Positions 1-64,000 of a stretch of 64,000 nucleotides of DNA are shown piece by piece. The translations under genes were made by a program, and so were the position numbers. Location of the stretch: assembly GCA_029718625.1 (NCBI GenBank), contig CM056380.1, positions 112,040,302 through 112,104,301 on the forward strand, in the 5' to 3' direction. This stretch comes from Synaphobranchus kaupii (taxonomy: Eukaryota > Chordata > Actinopteri > Anguilliformes > Synaphobranchidae). Each line of letters opens with the position of its first letter. Position 1 is the first letter of the stretch. The notes below the pieces were generated by a model. The model made no database searches, was not told where the DNA came from, and saw only the letters and a program-made list of their open reading frames with translations.

Positions 1-746
1 AGAAGTGCTGTTCGGTAACGCAATTAATGTGGAAAAAGCCGTTAAACATCCAAATCAAGACGGCATTTTGGGGTCGTTCATTGTAGCCTAGCTAGGGTAC
101 AATACTGATTGCGTCGTAGGCTACTGCAACGGATGTTTCGGTCTCGCACAAAATTATCGGTCCGTGTTTTGTAAACATGTATAATTTTTCTGTGTGTGAT
201 TGTGTGTGTGTAACCTGTAAAATATGTGTGCGTGTGTCTGTTTTGGCTCTTCATTTCAGTAAATTGACCGAAATTGCGAAACTTTGCGCATGCCATATGG
301 CATAGGCTATCATTTGCAGACGTGCAAATGCGGATGCGATTATGACTGGGGAAGAGAAAATAAATCACTTGAATCACATTTTTTTTCTATCTGATTAATG
401 CATTAGACATTTGAAATGGTTAAATGCAAAAGCAATTTTTGTTTATTTCAAATTTTAAAAAAACATTTAAGGTTAAAGTGCAGACTGAACCTGCAATTTG
501 AGGGTATTTACATCCATATTGTGAGATCCGTGTAGGAATTACAGCCCTGTATGCAAACTGGGCTATAAATATCTGCCTGTCTGGAGTGCAAACTGGGTCC
601 TATGGCCCTGACCTTACACATAGGACACAGTAGGTTTTGACCAACTAGCTTACTGCTGAGTTACCTTCACGCAATGATATGCCAAATGCTCACAGGGTAC
701 TGCCCATCATCAGTGACGGACATACATTTCCTCCAATCAGCTCAAG

Positions 747-1030
747 CTCTCCTGTAGTACTGTGTGGCCTATAGGATGTAAAATAGTCAATGGCTCTCCT
801 GTAGTTCTGTGTGGCCTATAGGATGTAAAATAGTCAATGGCTCTCCTGTAGTACTGTGTGGACCTATAGGATGTAAAATAGTCAATGGCTCTCCTGTAGT
901 ACTGTGTGTGGCCTGTAAGGTGTAAAATAGTCACTGACTCTCCTGTAGTACTGTGTGTGGCCTGTACGGTGTAAAATAGTCACTGGCTTTCCTGTAGTAC
1001 TGTGTGTGGCGTGTAGGGTGTGAAATAGTC
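747..1030. repeat. minisatellite, ~47-bp unit x6
   Basis: Units begin CTCTCCTGTAGTACTGTG and end in AAAATAGTCA followed by TGG/CTGG; the last copies are more diverged. Confidence 0.9.
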
Positions 1031-1507
1031 AGTTGGGGCAGAGCTGACAGCACTGTACGGTGGGTGCGAAACATTTTCCTTGATCCATTACAGCGCTAAT
1101 GTCATTAGCCGGAGCTTCTGCTGGATATGTGCGAGAAACACCTCTTTATTCCACGCCAGCCGTCATGAAAGCAATTGGAAAGGAGAGGAGGGGGCCCTGT
1201 GGTAATTGGAGACGGAAGTTTTAAAGGCGCATTGATTAATCCTTTTAATTGTAAGTAACTGCCGCACTCTCCTTGTACGGCTCTGGTAATTAGCGGTTGC
1301 GGAGTTATCAGCCGTTATGAGCACCACCAGCGGAGCAACTTCAGGCAACGCCGACAACTTGCTTCATTTCCAGTATCGTGTGGATTGTTTTAATGTGTTT
1401 TCCAACAAAATGTAGACTCGTTATCTGCTGACGAGCCTGTGTGTGTGTGTATCAGATTTAGGGAATCAAGCCAGCACTGTTAAAATGTTAGTATGCAGTG
1501 TGCGCGT

Positions 1508-1543
1508 TTGTGTGTGTGTGTGTGTGTGTGTCTGTGTGTCTGT

Positions 1544-1580
<37 letters not shown>

Positions 1581-1653
1581 CATATACACATTTGTGTCTG
1601 TGCCTATGAATATGAACATACGAATGTGGTGTGCATGTGCATTGGATGTGAGC

Positions 1654-1685
<32 letters not shown>
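1508..1685. repeat. TG microsatellite followed by AAT microsatellite
   Basis: A (TG)n tract interrupted by TC at 1508-1577, then (AAT/ATA)n at about 1654-1685. Confidence 0.9.
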
Positions 1686-1834
1686 TTGTTCACCGTGTTA
1701 AATTCACTGTACAAAATAAAAGACAAAATTCCACAATTACATTCAACACAATTCAATTCATAAAGATACAGTAGTCAGTCGTTGGTGGTGTTCTGTAAAG
1801 ATGTACTGTAGTGATTGAGCATCTGGGCTGAATA

Positions 1835-2074
1835 CCCCCACAGTATGTACTGCTAATGGAAGGAAGGTCCCCCACAGTATGTACTGCTAATGGAAGGAAG
1901 GTCCCCCACAGTATGTACTGCTAATGGAAGGAAGGTCCCCCCACAGTATGTACTGCTAATGGAAGGAAGGTCCCCCACAGTATGTACTGCTAATGGAAGG
2001 AAGGTCCCCCACAGTATGTACTGCTAATGGAAGGAAGGTCCCCCACAGTATGTACTGCTAATGGAAGGAAGGTC
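1835..2074. repeat. minisatellite, 34-35-bp unit x7
   Basis: Near-identical units starting CCCCCACAGTATGTACTGC and ending GGAAGGAAGGT. Confidence 0.95.
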
Positions 2075-2984
2075 TCCATCAGAACCCTCCATTTGCCTAA
2101 CCCTGTAGAATGAGCCGGAACATGCAGTATTCATCAGCTGCTATTTTTAACATGGGAAGATTATGTACAACGGGAACGAGCCAGGCCGCGCTCACATGAT
2201 CCGGGGACACGTTAAAACCCTTTAACCAGACCGCCTTCTTCCGTAATGTGGTGGACACGCTAACCAAGGGGGTCAAGATAATGAGACCGGAAAGAGCTTG
2301 GTGGTGAGAGTAACTGATTTTTGTGGGCACAAACTCCTGTGGGGAATCGCTGAGAGCGCCCTCTTGTGGGCTCCCTGGTTTGCTAACAGGAAGTGCTCCT
2401 CCGCCTTCTCTCTCCCCGGAACAGACAAACCGGGGGGGGGAATTTCCAGGCGTGCGGTGACCAGCCATCAAATCCGCCACTACCCAGCCTCCCGTTTCCC
2501 CACGTAGCTCTCTGAGAGCCCCGATTGGAGGTTTCTATCCAGTCCAGCCCAAACCCAGGATAGCGTTTCCGCCTGCTTCACTTAGCCCCGCCCCCCCCCC
2601 CCCTTCGCGCTTAGCGAATCGTTCCCAAGCGGTAGCACGCGAAAGCTCGCTCTCTAGCAATCTTAGCGGCTGCTCGGTATGTCTAGGTGGCGATTAGATG
2701 CGAACCGCGAATATCGCGCATCCAACATGCAGTCTGGGAGGAGATGAGGATTTGTTTAGATGAAAATCGTGATCGCTGCGAGTGTGTCTCGGTGAAATGT
2801 CTCTCTCATTGGTGGACATTTTATCTTTTCTCCTGTTCGTAACTTGCCGCTTGACAGCGAGCTCTTTGTACTCCTGAACTGTATCCGTCAGACAGATCCA
2901 CTGGAAGTGCCGCGTCGACGTGATTGTCTTGGCTTTCTATCGCGCTCTTTGACAGTTCTGGCGCTGTTGCTCGCATAACTTCAA

Positions 2985-3030
2985 TTGTAAGCCGCTCTGG
3001 ATAAGAGCGCTTGCTAAATGAATGTAATGA
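2985..3030 (+). mobile_element. teleost interspersed-repeat 3' tail
   Basis: GCCGCTCTGGATAAGAGCGC followed by TTGCTAAATGAATGTAATG is the tail motif widely dispersed in fish genomes. A related tail ends the LINE remnant at 51560-51716. Confidence 0.5.
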
Positions 3031-3349
3031 GAGGTGATGTCACTTGTAGTGCTCAGTCACAACTGCAGATGGTTAAACAGACACGCCTGGGCGTGCATGC
3101 TCAAAGACACAGATACACGCACACGTGTGTACATATGCTACGTACTCTAATGCATGCACATATTCACATGACACTCTCATACTTAGACTCTCTCCTATAG
3201 ACACATGAATACAATGCACATGCACACACACATACACACAAATGCTTGAGCGTGCACGCTCACACACGCGCATACAATTTCTTTACCCCCAACCCTTATA
3301 ATACCATCCCAGGTGTTTTATAGCCCGCCCATCACTTCAACTGCCTCAA

Positions 3350-4427
3350 CCTCCAGCAGTCTCTCTGACATTGTTACAGCTCGTCTCAGCCTCCAGCAGT
3401 CTCTCTGACATCGTTACAGCTCGTCTCAACCTCCAGCAGTCTCTCTGACATCGTTACAGCTCGTCTCAGCCTCCAGCAGTCTCTCTGACATCGTTACAGC
3501 TCGTCTCAGCCTCCAGCAGTCTCTCTGACATCGTTACAGCTCGTCTCAGCCTCCAGCAGTCTCTCTGACATCGTTACAGCTCGTCTCAGCCTCCAGCAGT
3601 CTCTCTGACATCGTTACAGCTCGTCTCAGCCTCCAGCAGTCTCTCTGACATCGTTACAGCTCGTCTCAGCCTCCAGCAGTCTCTCTGACATCGTTACAGC
3701 TCGTCTCAACCTCCAGCATTCTCTCTGACATCGTTACAGCTCGTCTCAGCCTCCAGCAGTCTCTCTGACATCGTTACAGCTCGTCTCAGCCTCCAGCAGT
3801 CTCTCTGACATCGTTACAGCTCGTCTCAGCCTCCAGCAGTCTCTCTGACATCGTTACAGCTCGTCTCAACCTCCAGCAGTCTCTCTGACATCGTTACAGC
3901 TCGTCTCAGCCTCCAGCAGTCTCTCTGACATCGTTACAGCTCGTCTCAGCCTCCAGCAGTCTCTCTGACATCGTTACAGCTCGTCTCAACCTCCAGCAGT
4001 CTCTCTGACATCGTTACAGCTCGTCTCAGCCTCCAGCAGTCTCTCTGACATCGTTACAGCTCGTCTCAACCTCCAGCAGTCTCTCTGACATCGTTACAGC
4101 TCGTCTCAGCCTCCAGCAGTCTCTCTGACATCGTTACAGCTCGTCTCAGCCTCCAGCAGTCTCTCTGACATCGTTACAGCTCGTCTCAACCTCCAGCAGT
4201 CTCTCTGACATCGTTACAGCTCGTCTCAGCCTCCAGCAGTCTCTCTGACATCGTTACAGCTCGTCTCAGCCTCCAGCAGTCTCTCTGACATCGTTACAGC
4301 TCGTCTCAACCTCCAGCAGTCTCTCTGACATCGTTACAGCTCGTCTCAGCCTCCAGCAGTCTCTCTGACATCGTTACAGCTCGTCTCAGCCTCCAGCAGT
4401 CTCTCTGACATCGTTACAGCTCGTCTC
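3350..4427. repeat. minisatellite, 40-bp unit x27
   Basis: Very homogeneous 40-bp units (CCTCCAGCAGTCTCTCTGAC plus ATCGTTACAGCTCGTCTCAG). The main variant is A or G at the unit junction (CAACC/CAGCC), scattered along the array; the first unit has ATTG for ATCG. Confidence 0.97.
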
Positions 4428-7400
4428 TGGCCACTACAGCGGCTCCTGCTCGCGCCCGAGGACGCATCAGCCGAACGCGCGAGCGCACGGGAACTAAAGC
4501 GCTCTGTGCATCATCCAAATGCCTCCTCCAAACCACCAGCATTAACATCGTCACTCTCCACACTAAGGTTCCATGCCTCGTGCCGGAGCCTTGTTCTTGT
4601 GAGGCGCCCGATGACTGCAGCCTGGCGCTTTTGGGGCCCTTCTGGGTGGCTGTATTGTTAGCGCACACGCTGTCACACGCTGATAACGCACGCTACACAA
4701 CACTGGCTCTTGAGGGCGAGCGCCGCTCGCGATATCCTAACTGCCACATCGCTTTGAATTTTTTTAAACCAACGAGACGTTAGCGAGCGGTTTGTTTTCC
4801 CCGTTTAGCCGATACGGCCGTGTCACGCGAGTCATTAGCGCGCGCGCGTGCCGCTGCGTGTGCCGCTGCGTATGAACAGATGTACAGCTGGCTCCCTTGC
4901 TCTCTACATCTGCCTGAGCAGGAGCAGGAGCATAAAGCGTTATTTGTTGCTCATTCAACACGTAATTGAAGCCTGAAGTCAGCTTGTAAGTCGTACGGAA
5001 AAAGGAAACTCGTCATCCGTTTGAAAAGGGTTCCAACGCGCCAAGCCTCTGTAAGGACGCCTTGTTATCGCTCGTCTCTCTCTCACCAAACAAAACGCTT
5101 TCTCTGGTGATCATTACCGGTCGTTTAGAACCTTTTCCCCGTCCCGCTTTTCCTCAGCTTTGCGCGTAATAAGCTGCAGCTGTTGTTAACTCCGTATCTG
5201 TTCTTTCAGAAGATTCTCTCAGAACTGAGTCTGTTGTAGCGGATAGCACGATGGGGAGAGAATAGGTGGCGGGCAGTATTAGGGGAGTTTCGGTAAGTGA
5301 ATCAAGTCTCGTCTGCCCCCCCCCCCCCCCTCCCCTGTTATCATTCGGAGACTAACCAGGGGGACCCAGGCAGAGGGGAGAGGTCATGACCCCTCCCTCT
5401 TTTGATCAAACCCCCATGTTTTTTTTATTTTTGGGCAGGGGGGCAGGGGGCCCTCTTTGACCTGCAGTGCTGCTGCTTTTGCTTCCCAAATGAGGCTGCA
5501 GCTGGGCACTGTGATTCAGACAGAGAGGGGGGGGGGGGGGGTGTGGAAGAAGGAGAAAGGAGAAAGAGGTAGAGCAGGAGAGGAAAGCAGTCATGGAGGA
5601 GCAGGGGAGTGAATGGCACAGGGAGACTGGAAAAGAGATGTGTTGATGGGCTGACTTTTCTGAAAAGACGGGACAGCCAAGATGAGCCTCTTGCTTTGTG
5701 TGTGTGTGTGTGTGTGTGTTCGCGCATGTGTGCATGCGTGTGTATATGTGTGTGTATATGTGTGTTGTTCATTTCTTTCTTTATTGGCAGTCACTGTATA
5801 TGGAGGAGAAGAGAAAAGAAGTGTTGATAATTGAGACGCGATTGTCTGTCCTGCATTTTGTGAACTGTTATCTCTATTGTACCGCTACACAAGTGAATGA
5901 CATCAAACAGCAACTGAAATATATTTGGGCCCTTATAATGTAGTTTATAAATGTGGACTCATTGCGTAATGTGAATAAATGTGTGTGTGAGAGTGTGTGT
6001 GCGTGTGCGAGTCTTTCTGCAGCAATAACCACAGAGAATCTGCAGCAGCTCATAATATCTGCACCTTCAATAAAGCCATTTTACCTTCATCTATCCTTTT
6101 TCCAAGCCTTCTCTCAAGTGTCCTGGAGTCTCTGCAGTTTTACGAACGATCAACCGCCTGCAAACTGCAAAACGCTGTTTTTATATACAAGACCATATTA
6201 CCCTCAGCACTACTGCTACTCTAAGCCTGTGAAAGTTAGGAGATAATGTGGATCAATTAAATACCTCGCAGCCAGTGGTATAGGGGTACCCCTGCCTGGA
6301 CCCCCACTACACACCGCTTTGTGAAAATATTGTTAACATTGTGAATTTATGAATTCCATGTTCTCCAATAAACCGTTTTAACTTGTCTTATTACCAGTCG
6401 TGAGAGAATGACATCAGTGTCAAAGTGTAATTATTTTTCTTGAATGCTGGCCTAAGACGTCTTAATAAATGTCTGGCTTCTTGATTTTATTCGTTTTTTT
6501 TTTTTTTTTGTTCTGCCCGCACACAAACCTGTCATTCCGTCTTTCTTAGGTCGTGACAAGCTCATCCCAAACCCGCAGGGCCTAGCTCAGAAGTACCGGG
6601 AATGCAACCGTAACGTAAAACCACGACCACAGCCCCGCCCCGCTTTCAGACCGATTAATCACAGCGAAAAACACACAAACATGCGACCGTGCCTGAAGTG
6701 GTCTGGTCACTTACGGAATAGGTTAGGTGGGTGCATTTAATCAGTCAAACTCGATTTCAGTTCTTCTCGTGTGAAGTAATGGAATGCGTCTCTCTCGCGG
6801 CGGTGTCCGGCGGGTATTATCTCCGACACTGTCGTAACCTATAAGAAACCTGGGAAATGGTTGTTTTTATCGCGCTGTCTGTTTGTTGAACGTGCCAGTT
6901 CTTACGGACGAATGAGCAGCGCCCTCGCTTACATCGGTGAGTTTTTCAGCCGTGAGAGGGAGTGGCATGTTCTTTGAATGACAGTCGGAGCCCGTTGGTA
7001 CGGCAGCCTGCGAACGAAGCCTCACGCCAGGTACCCGCGCGCTCCGTGTTTGGGGATTTTTTTTTATAGCGCCTGCAGTAATAAATTAAAGCGTTGAGCA
7101 ACAGAAGGCCAAGCCATCACTTTCTATCCATTAATCCAGACGCCCTTCTTTCCGAAAACTACGGGCGCCATAAATTAACGCCGGGACACGCTGTGTGCGA
7201 TATTTATTTCTCATTGAGTGCCGCGATAAATCAGCTTCCTGAGGCAGAAATTGATAACCTTGGATGTAAGGCTTAACACGTCTGACTCGTGATAACGGAC
7301 ACACTGTGCTTGTAACTATTTTTTTAAATTTTTTTTTTTAACTTGGCAGTAACTGGCAGCGTAAGTTCTCTGAGCAAGTAGTCTTGGGAGTCATTTGTAA

Positions 7401-8229
7401 TCTCTTGTTTGACTGTTGGGTATTGGGCTGGCCTACTCGTTAACACGGCTGCCATATTTGACACAGCTGTGCCACCATATTTCCCTAACCTCGCACTTTT
7501 AACATAAACACGTCACAAGTAATGACACTAACGTTGTAAACACACATGACTCATTTCCCGGTCGCTGCACCTTTTATTTAATTAACTCCTGAGGTGCAAG
7601 GCTGTACATTGTAATGGCTTGGACGATGGTTATTACTGTGTGGAATAGATGTGCAGGTTACATCCTGTGGAAAGGGTGGTTTTCGCTCTGGAGATTTATG
7701 TGCTATAAATTAACCTCGTAACACGTTTTGTTCCGGCATTCTAATGCATTTGCGCTAATGGATTGGGTGCTTAGTTTTGATAATACGGCATGTGAGACGA
7801 GATGGTACCTTTGTACAGGTTATTTGTTGACGGACCGTACGCCGTCGCATTGTTCCATTTTGTTCTGCCTGATGACGTCGCTCCATGCTGGCTTCCTCTC
7901 TCTCTCCCCCTTCCCAAACATCAAAGGGAATTCCTCAGGAAATGAAAAGACAGTCTGAGGCCCTCATAGATGGACAAAACAGCGGTCACCATGACTGGAA
8001 GGTTTTATCACTTCTCTAGACAAGCGGTAGAGGACTATTTCAGTAAATAGGGCCCAGCATGGCTACACAACACCGCAGGGAAGCTATTACTGTTTGGACT
8101 TAACGTTTGAACGCTGTGATCTTGTAATAAAATAAGAGAAGTACTCTTTACTCAATTACATGTCCATTGTCCCTACTATCAAGTAAAGCTTCTTCTGGAA
8201 AGACGATGGCACGGAGATGGCTCCTGTTA

Positions 8230-8383
8230 CTGCATTCGGAATGGCTCCCTATATGCTTAGTGTACTGTTAGCTCAGATGTCCTAATTCTCAGCGTTCTCA
8301 ATTGAGAATTCCGAAACCATCAAAATGGCCAATCCCCTAAGTAGTGCACTGTAAAGTGTATTGGGAGCCGTTCCGAACGCAGC
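8230..8383. mobile_element. small foldback MITE
   Basis: Inverted ends: ACTGCATTCGGAATGGCTCC on the left and GGAGCCGTTCCGAACGCAG on the right. No ORF. Confidence 0.5.
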
Positions 8384-8907
8384 CTGTGATTGGCTACAGA
8401 CGTGCTCGTGATTTAGCTCCTGTTCGATGCAGACAGAGGAAGTGATTGCCGTGTGCTCGGGACCTCATATAAAAGCTTCGGTCATAGCAGTGAGTCATAG
8501 CAGTGACCCTGTTTCCAAAATGGAGAAAAAGGTGTAAAGTTAGGGGGGGGAAAAAAAAAAACTTAATACTGTGTGAATTTGACCTTGACAGCAAGATCAA
8601 GGTAATACAGATTTCACAGTGAAGAAGCGTAGTGCCCTTGGTGAACTCTTGGTCGCAAAACCTTCTGTGACGCCGGACGTGGTGCTGTGGTGATTGTAGG
8701 AAAGTGCAAACCTTATTCAAGTGTCATTAGGTAGCCCTAGAGTAATATTCCAATACACCAGTGTCACTCACTAAACAACCAGAACCTCTCCCAACCACCC
8801 GCCTTCTACACCCAGTCATCAGGCTTTGAAAGGACTGACTAGTGTCTACAGCGCAAAGGAGAGCGACTTTGTAAGCCCGCCTGTCTCTTTCTCTCCGACT
8901 CTTCCAG

Positions 8908-8958
8908 ATTTCGGACCATTGATGGCTTTCAGGTAGAAGACAAGGAGAGACTGTCAAC
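8908..8958 (+). other. zmiz1: zmiz1 5' UTR part of the first coding exon
   Basis: A pyrimidine-rich tract and AG acceptor end at 8907, so the ATG exon has an upstream non-coding exon outside or unrecognised in this window. A second possible AG at 8931-8932 would give a shorter leader. In mammals ZMIZ1 also has several non-coding 5' exons far upstream. Confidence 0.7.
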
Positions 8959-62437
<53,479 letters not shown>

Positions 62438-62481
62438 CTCCCTTTTCTCCTCAGAACCGCCGTGTGTTTGTGCTCAGCTGG

Positions 62482-62585
62482 CCAGGGTCAGCCTGGGACA
62501 GCCTGGGACAGCCCGGGCCAGCCTGGGTCAATCTGGGTCAGCCTGGGACAGCCCGGGCCAGCCTGGGTCAATCTGGGTCAGCCTA
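62482..62585. repeat. short GC-rich repeat in 3' UTR
   Basis: Units of CAGCCTGGGA and CAGCCTGGGTCAATCTGGGT, repeated with a 50-bp higher-order period, 45 bp after the stop codon. Confidence 0.9.
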
Positions 62586-62717
62586 GACAGCTGCCTCACA
62601 CTAAAGATTGGCTGCAAAAAAAAAAGGTGCACTCCACTGACCTTCCTCCTGCTCTGACTGACAGTGACACCAGACGGTCTCGTGGGGTGCTGAGGTGCCT
62701 GAAACATTTTAAACTGA

Positions 62718-62723
62718 AATAAA
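62718..62723 (+). promoter_or_regulatory. zmiz1: proximal polyadenylation signal candidate (AATAAA)
   Basis: An AATAAA hexamer 280 bp after the stop, followed by an A run. It could end a short 3' UTR, but the A-rich context may be chance. Confidence 0.35.
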
Positions 62724-63218
62724 AAAAAAGTTTGGTTTTAAAACATTTTTGGAACATTTTAAACTGCGCAGCTATCAATTTGTTTATATCTCACACAGGA
62801 CTCTGTGAACACTACAAAAGTATTGTAGCATTTTTTTTTTTTTTTTTTAAAAGAAAATTTTCTGAGAAAAAAAAAGAGAGATTAAAAGAAAAATCCATCT
62901 CATTCTGGTCAGTGTCCCCAATCCCCTTTAAACCTCGTTCTTCCGAGCTATAAAAGCCGAGCTTCTCGAGACTGAGATGAATAATACTGATGTTTTTGTG
63001 TTCAGCACTAATTGTAAGCACAAAAGCCCATGGTACGTCAACAGGAGGCCGGAAACAGAAAATGTCTCAAAGGGGGGGGGGGGTAGCCGCTTCATTACAT
63101 AAGTATTTCATAAATGCTTAAAAGCCCCATTTCATCATGCAGAATCTGGAAAATATGCTTTGGTGACAATACATGTTTTCATTACATCCCTTTAAAATTA
63201 TAATTCAGAATCATATTA

Positions 63219-63224
63219 AATAAA
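63219..63224 (+). promoter_or_regulatory. zmiz1: polyadenylation signal candidate (AATAAA)
   Basis: An AATAAA in an AT-rich stretch, with no strong GT-rich downstream element seen at once after it. Confidence 0.3.
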
Positions 63225-63436
63225 AATTAAAAAAATGTCACGGTACAGTGATGTTTTTTGCAGGGCGGGGTTGTGGGAGATTCTGTGGGTTGTATATATA
63301 CTCTCTTTTTTCCAGAGAGTCTTATTCTCAAACAAACAAGTAGCTTCTTTGTATAAAACCAATCCATAGTCAAACTGATAACCCCTGATAAGAGGTTTGT
63401 ATACAGGAGGGAAGATGCTTGGTTTTGTACTCAGAG

Positions 63437-63612
63437 GGCCTGATTTACTAAAGACCTTTAGTGTGTGCAAAACCATTTAGCACACGCAAAACCAATAACA
63501 TGGCCCATGATTGGTCATGGTATTTGTTTTGCACCCAATCATTGGTCGTGTTATTAGTTTTGAGTGTGCTAAAAAGGTTTTGCACCCGCTAAAGGTCTTA
63601 GTAAATCAGGCC
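63437..63612. mobile_element. palindromic MITE in 3' UTR
   Basis: GGCCTGATTTACTAAAGACC on the left; the right end, GGTCTTAGTAAATCAGGCC, is its inverse. Flanked by CAGAG direct repeats at 63432-63436 and 63613-63617. Confidence 0.75.
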
Positions 63613-63854
63613 CAGAGTGTTATTGCAGTCCTGTATTGGTGTCCAAATCACTGAATCGCACCCTAGACGTGGCTTCTGTGGGTCTCCTGCATGTACCCTA
63701 TTCTGTGGTGTCTGTCCCTCTCCTACATTACATACAGTGAGTGGTACAGTACGTGCATGTGTGCCAATTTAACCCCTGTGTAATGGTATTATAAACTGAA
63801 GAATTTTATGGTTTTTTTTAACAATTAATGTCCTGTTTTTATTTAATTTTGTTA

Positions 63855-63860
63855 AATAAA
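63855..63860 (+). promoter_or_regulatory. zmiz1: distal polyadenylation signal candidate (AATAAA)
   Basis: AATAAA followed by T-rich and TGTTTG/TTTTTT sequence within 50-60 bp, a plausible downstream element. The best candidate for a long zmiz1 3' end. Confidence 0.45.
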
Positions 63861-64000
63861 CATTTTTGGTTAGCGGAACGGCTTTCTGATATGGAAAAAT
63901 GTCTTGTTTGTTTTTTTTGCTCATTAATTAGTATTTTATAGTTTTCATTTTAATTTATATATTTGGGCACTTCTATTTCAGCACTGCAAAACTTTTTTAC

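Larger units (their letters stand above)
1..8907 (+). other. upstream non-coding region / 5' intron of zmiz1
   Basis: No convincing exon. Contents: a 47-bp minisatellite (747-1030), TG and AAT microsatellites, a 34-bp array (1835-2074), an interspersed-repeat tail (2985-3030), a 40-bp array (3350-4427), locally CpG-rich sequence (about 2560-2950 and 4430-5200), a foldback MITE (8230-8383), and otherwise plain sequence. Because the ATG exon has an acceptor, this is most likely intronic to a longer transcript. Confidence 0.6.
62438..63860 (+). other. zmiz1: zmiz1 3' UTR (probable)
   Basis: No further ORF of note after the stop. The region holds a short CAGCCTGGGA-type repeat (62482-62585), candidate AATAAA signals and a palindromic MITE (63437-63612). 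The distal end is set to the AATAAA at 63855; the true end needs transcript data. Confidence 0.55.

Noticed and set aside
2560..2950. CpG-rich stretch as a zmiz1 promoter
   Set aside because: CpGs and CCCCGCCCC are present, but I find no clear first exon or TATA/initiator arrangement, and the ATG exon is 6 kb away behind an acceptor. Not enough to call.
3350..4427. CRISPR-like array
   Set aside because: Units are contiguous 40-bp copies with no unique spacers, in a vertebrate genome.

Overview
The window is vertebrate genomic DNA, almost certainly from a ray-finned fish. It is intron-rich, full of teleost-type SINEs, MITEs and Tc1/hAT-like fragments, and unusually rich in minisatellites. No bacterial gene, rRNA, functional tRNA or CRISPR array is visible. 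I could not determine the species, or which teleost co-orthologue (a or b) this is.

The window carries one recognisable protein gene on the + strand: zmiz1 (zinc finger MIZ-type containing 1, a PIAS-like nuclear transcriptional co-regulator). I resolve 21 coding exons from the ATG at 8959 to the TGA at 62437. Spliced, and after setting aside two one-base insertions, they encode about 1,053 residues; human ZMIZ1 is 1,067. Exon phases agree at every junction. The order is: 5' UTR/ATG exon (8908-9027), TPR-like N-terminal exons (14322-14435, 23972-24077, 43778-43916), Pro/Gly/Met/Ala-rich central exons (46724-53095), conserved core (54334-56142), SP-RING/MIZ zinc finger (56939-57424), low-complexity C-terminal region (57861-61366) and acidic C-terminal activation motif (62330-62437). 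The 3' UTR follows, with polyadenylation signals up to 63855.

The introns are the striking part. By rough addition about a fifth of the window is tandem repeat. Several arrays abut exons, and some contain copies of splice signals. In three introns (from 43917, 47309 and 55319) the repeat unit includes the exon's 3' end and/or its authentic 5' splice site, giving about 54, 24 and 4 donor-like copies in a row. Another array (49884-50270) repeats an acceptor-like pyrimidine tract with a CCAAT-type motif up to the real acceptor, and one (23213-23960) repeats a branch-point-like motif up to exon 3. A 94-bp non-repetitive element occurs twice, diverged, in two different introns (19268-19361 and 41315-41408), and looks like a duplicated intronic regulatory element.

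Two single-base insertions (C run at 52972-52977, G run at 57909-57911) break the frame of otherwise conserved exons, and one intron (57100) has an apparent GC donor. These are either assembly errors or real lesions; the reads would decide. The long ORFs over the arrays are repeat-driven and I do not consider them genes.
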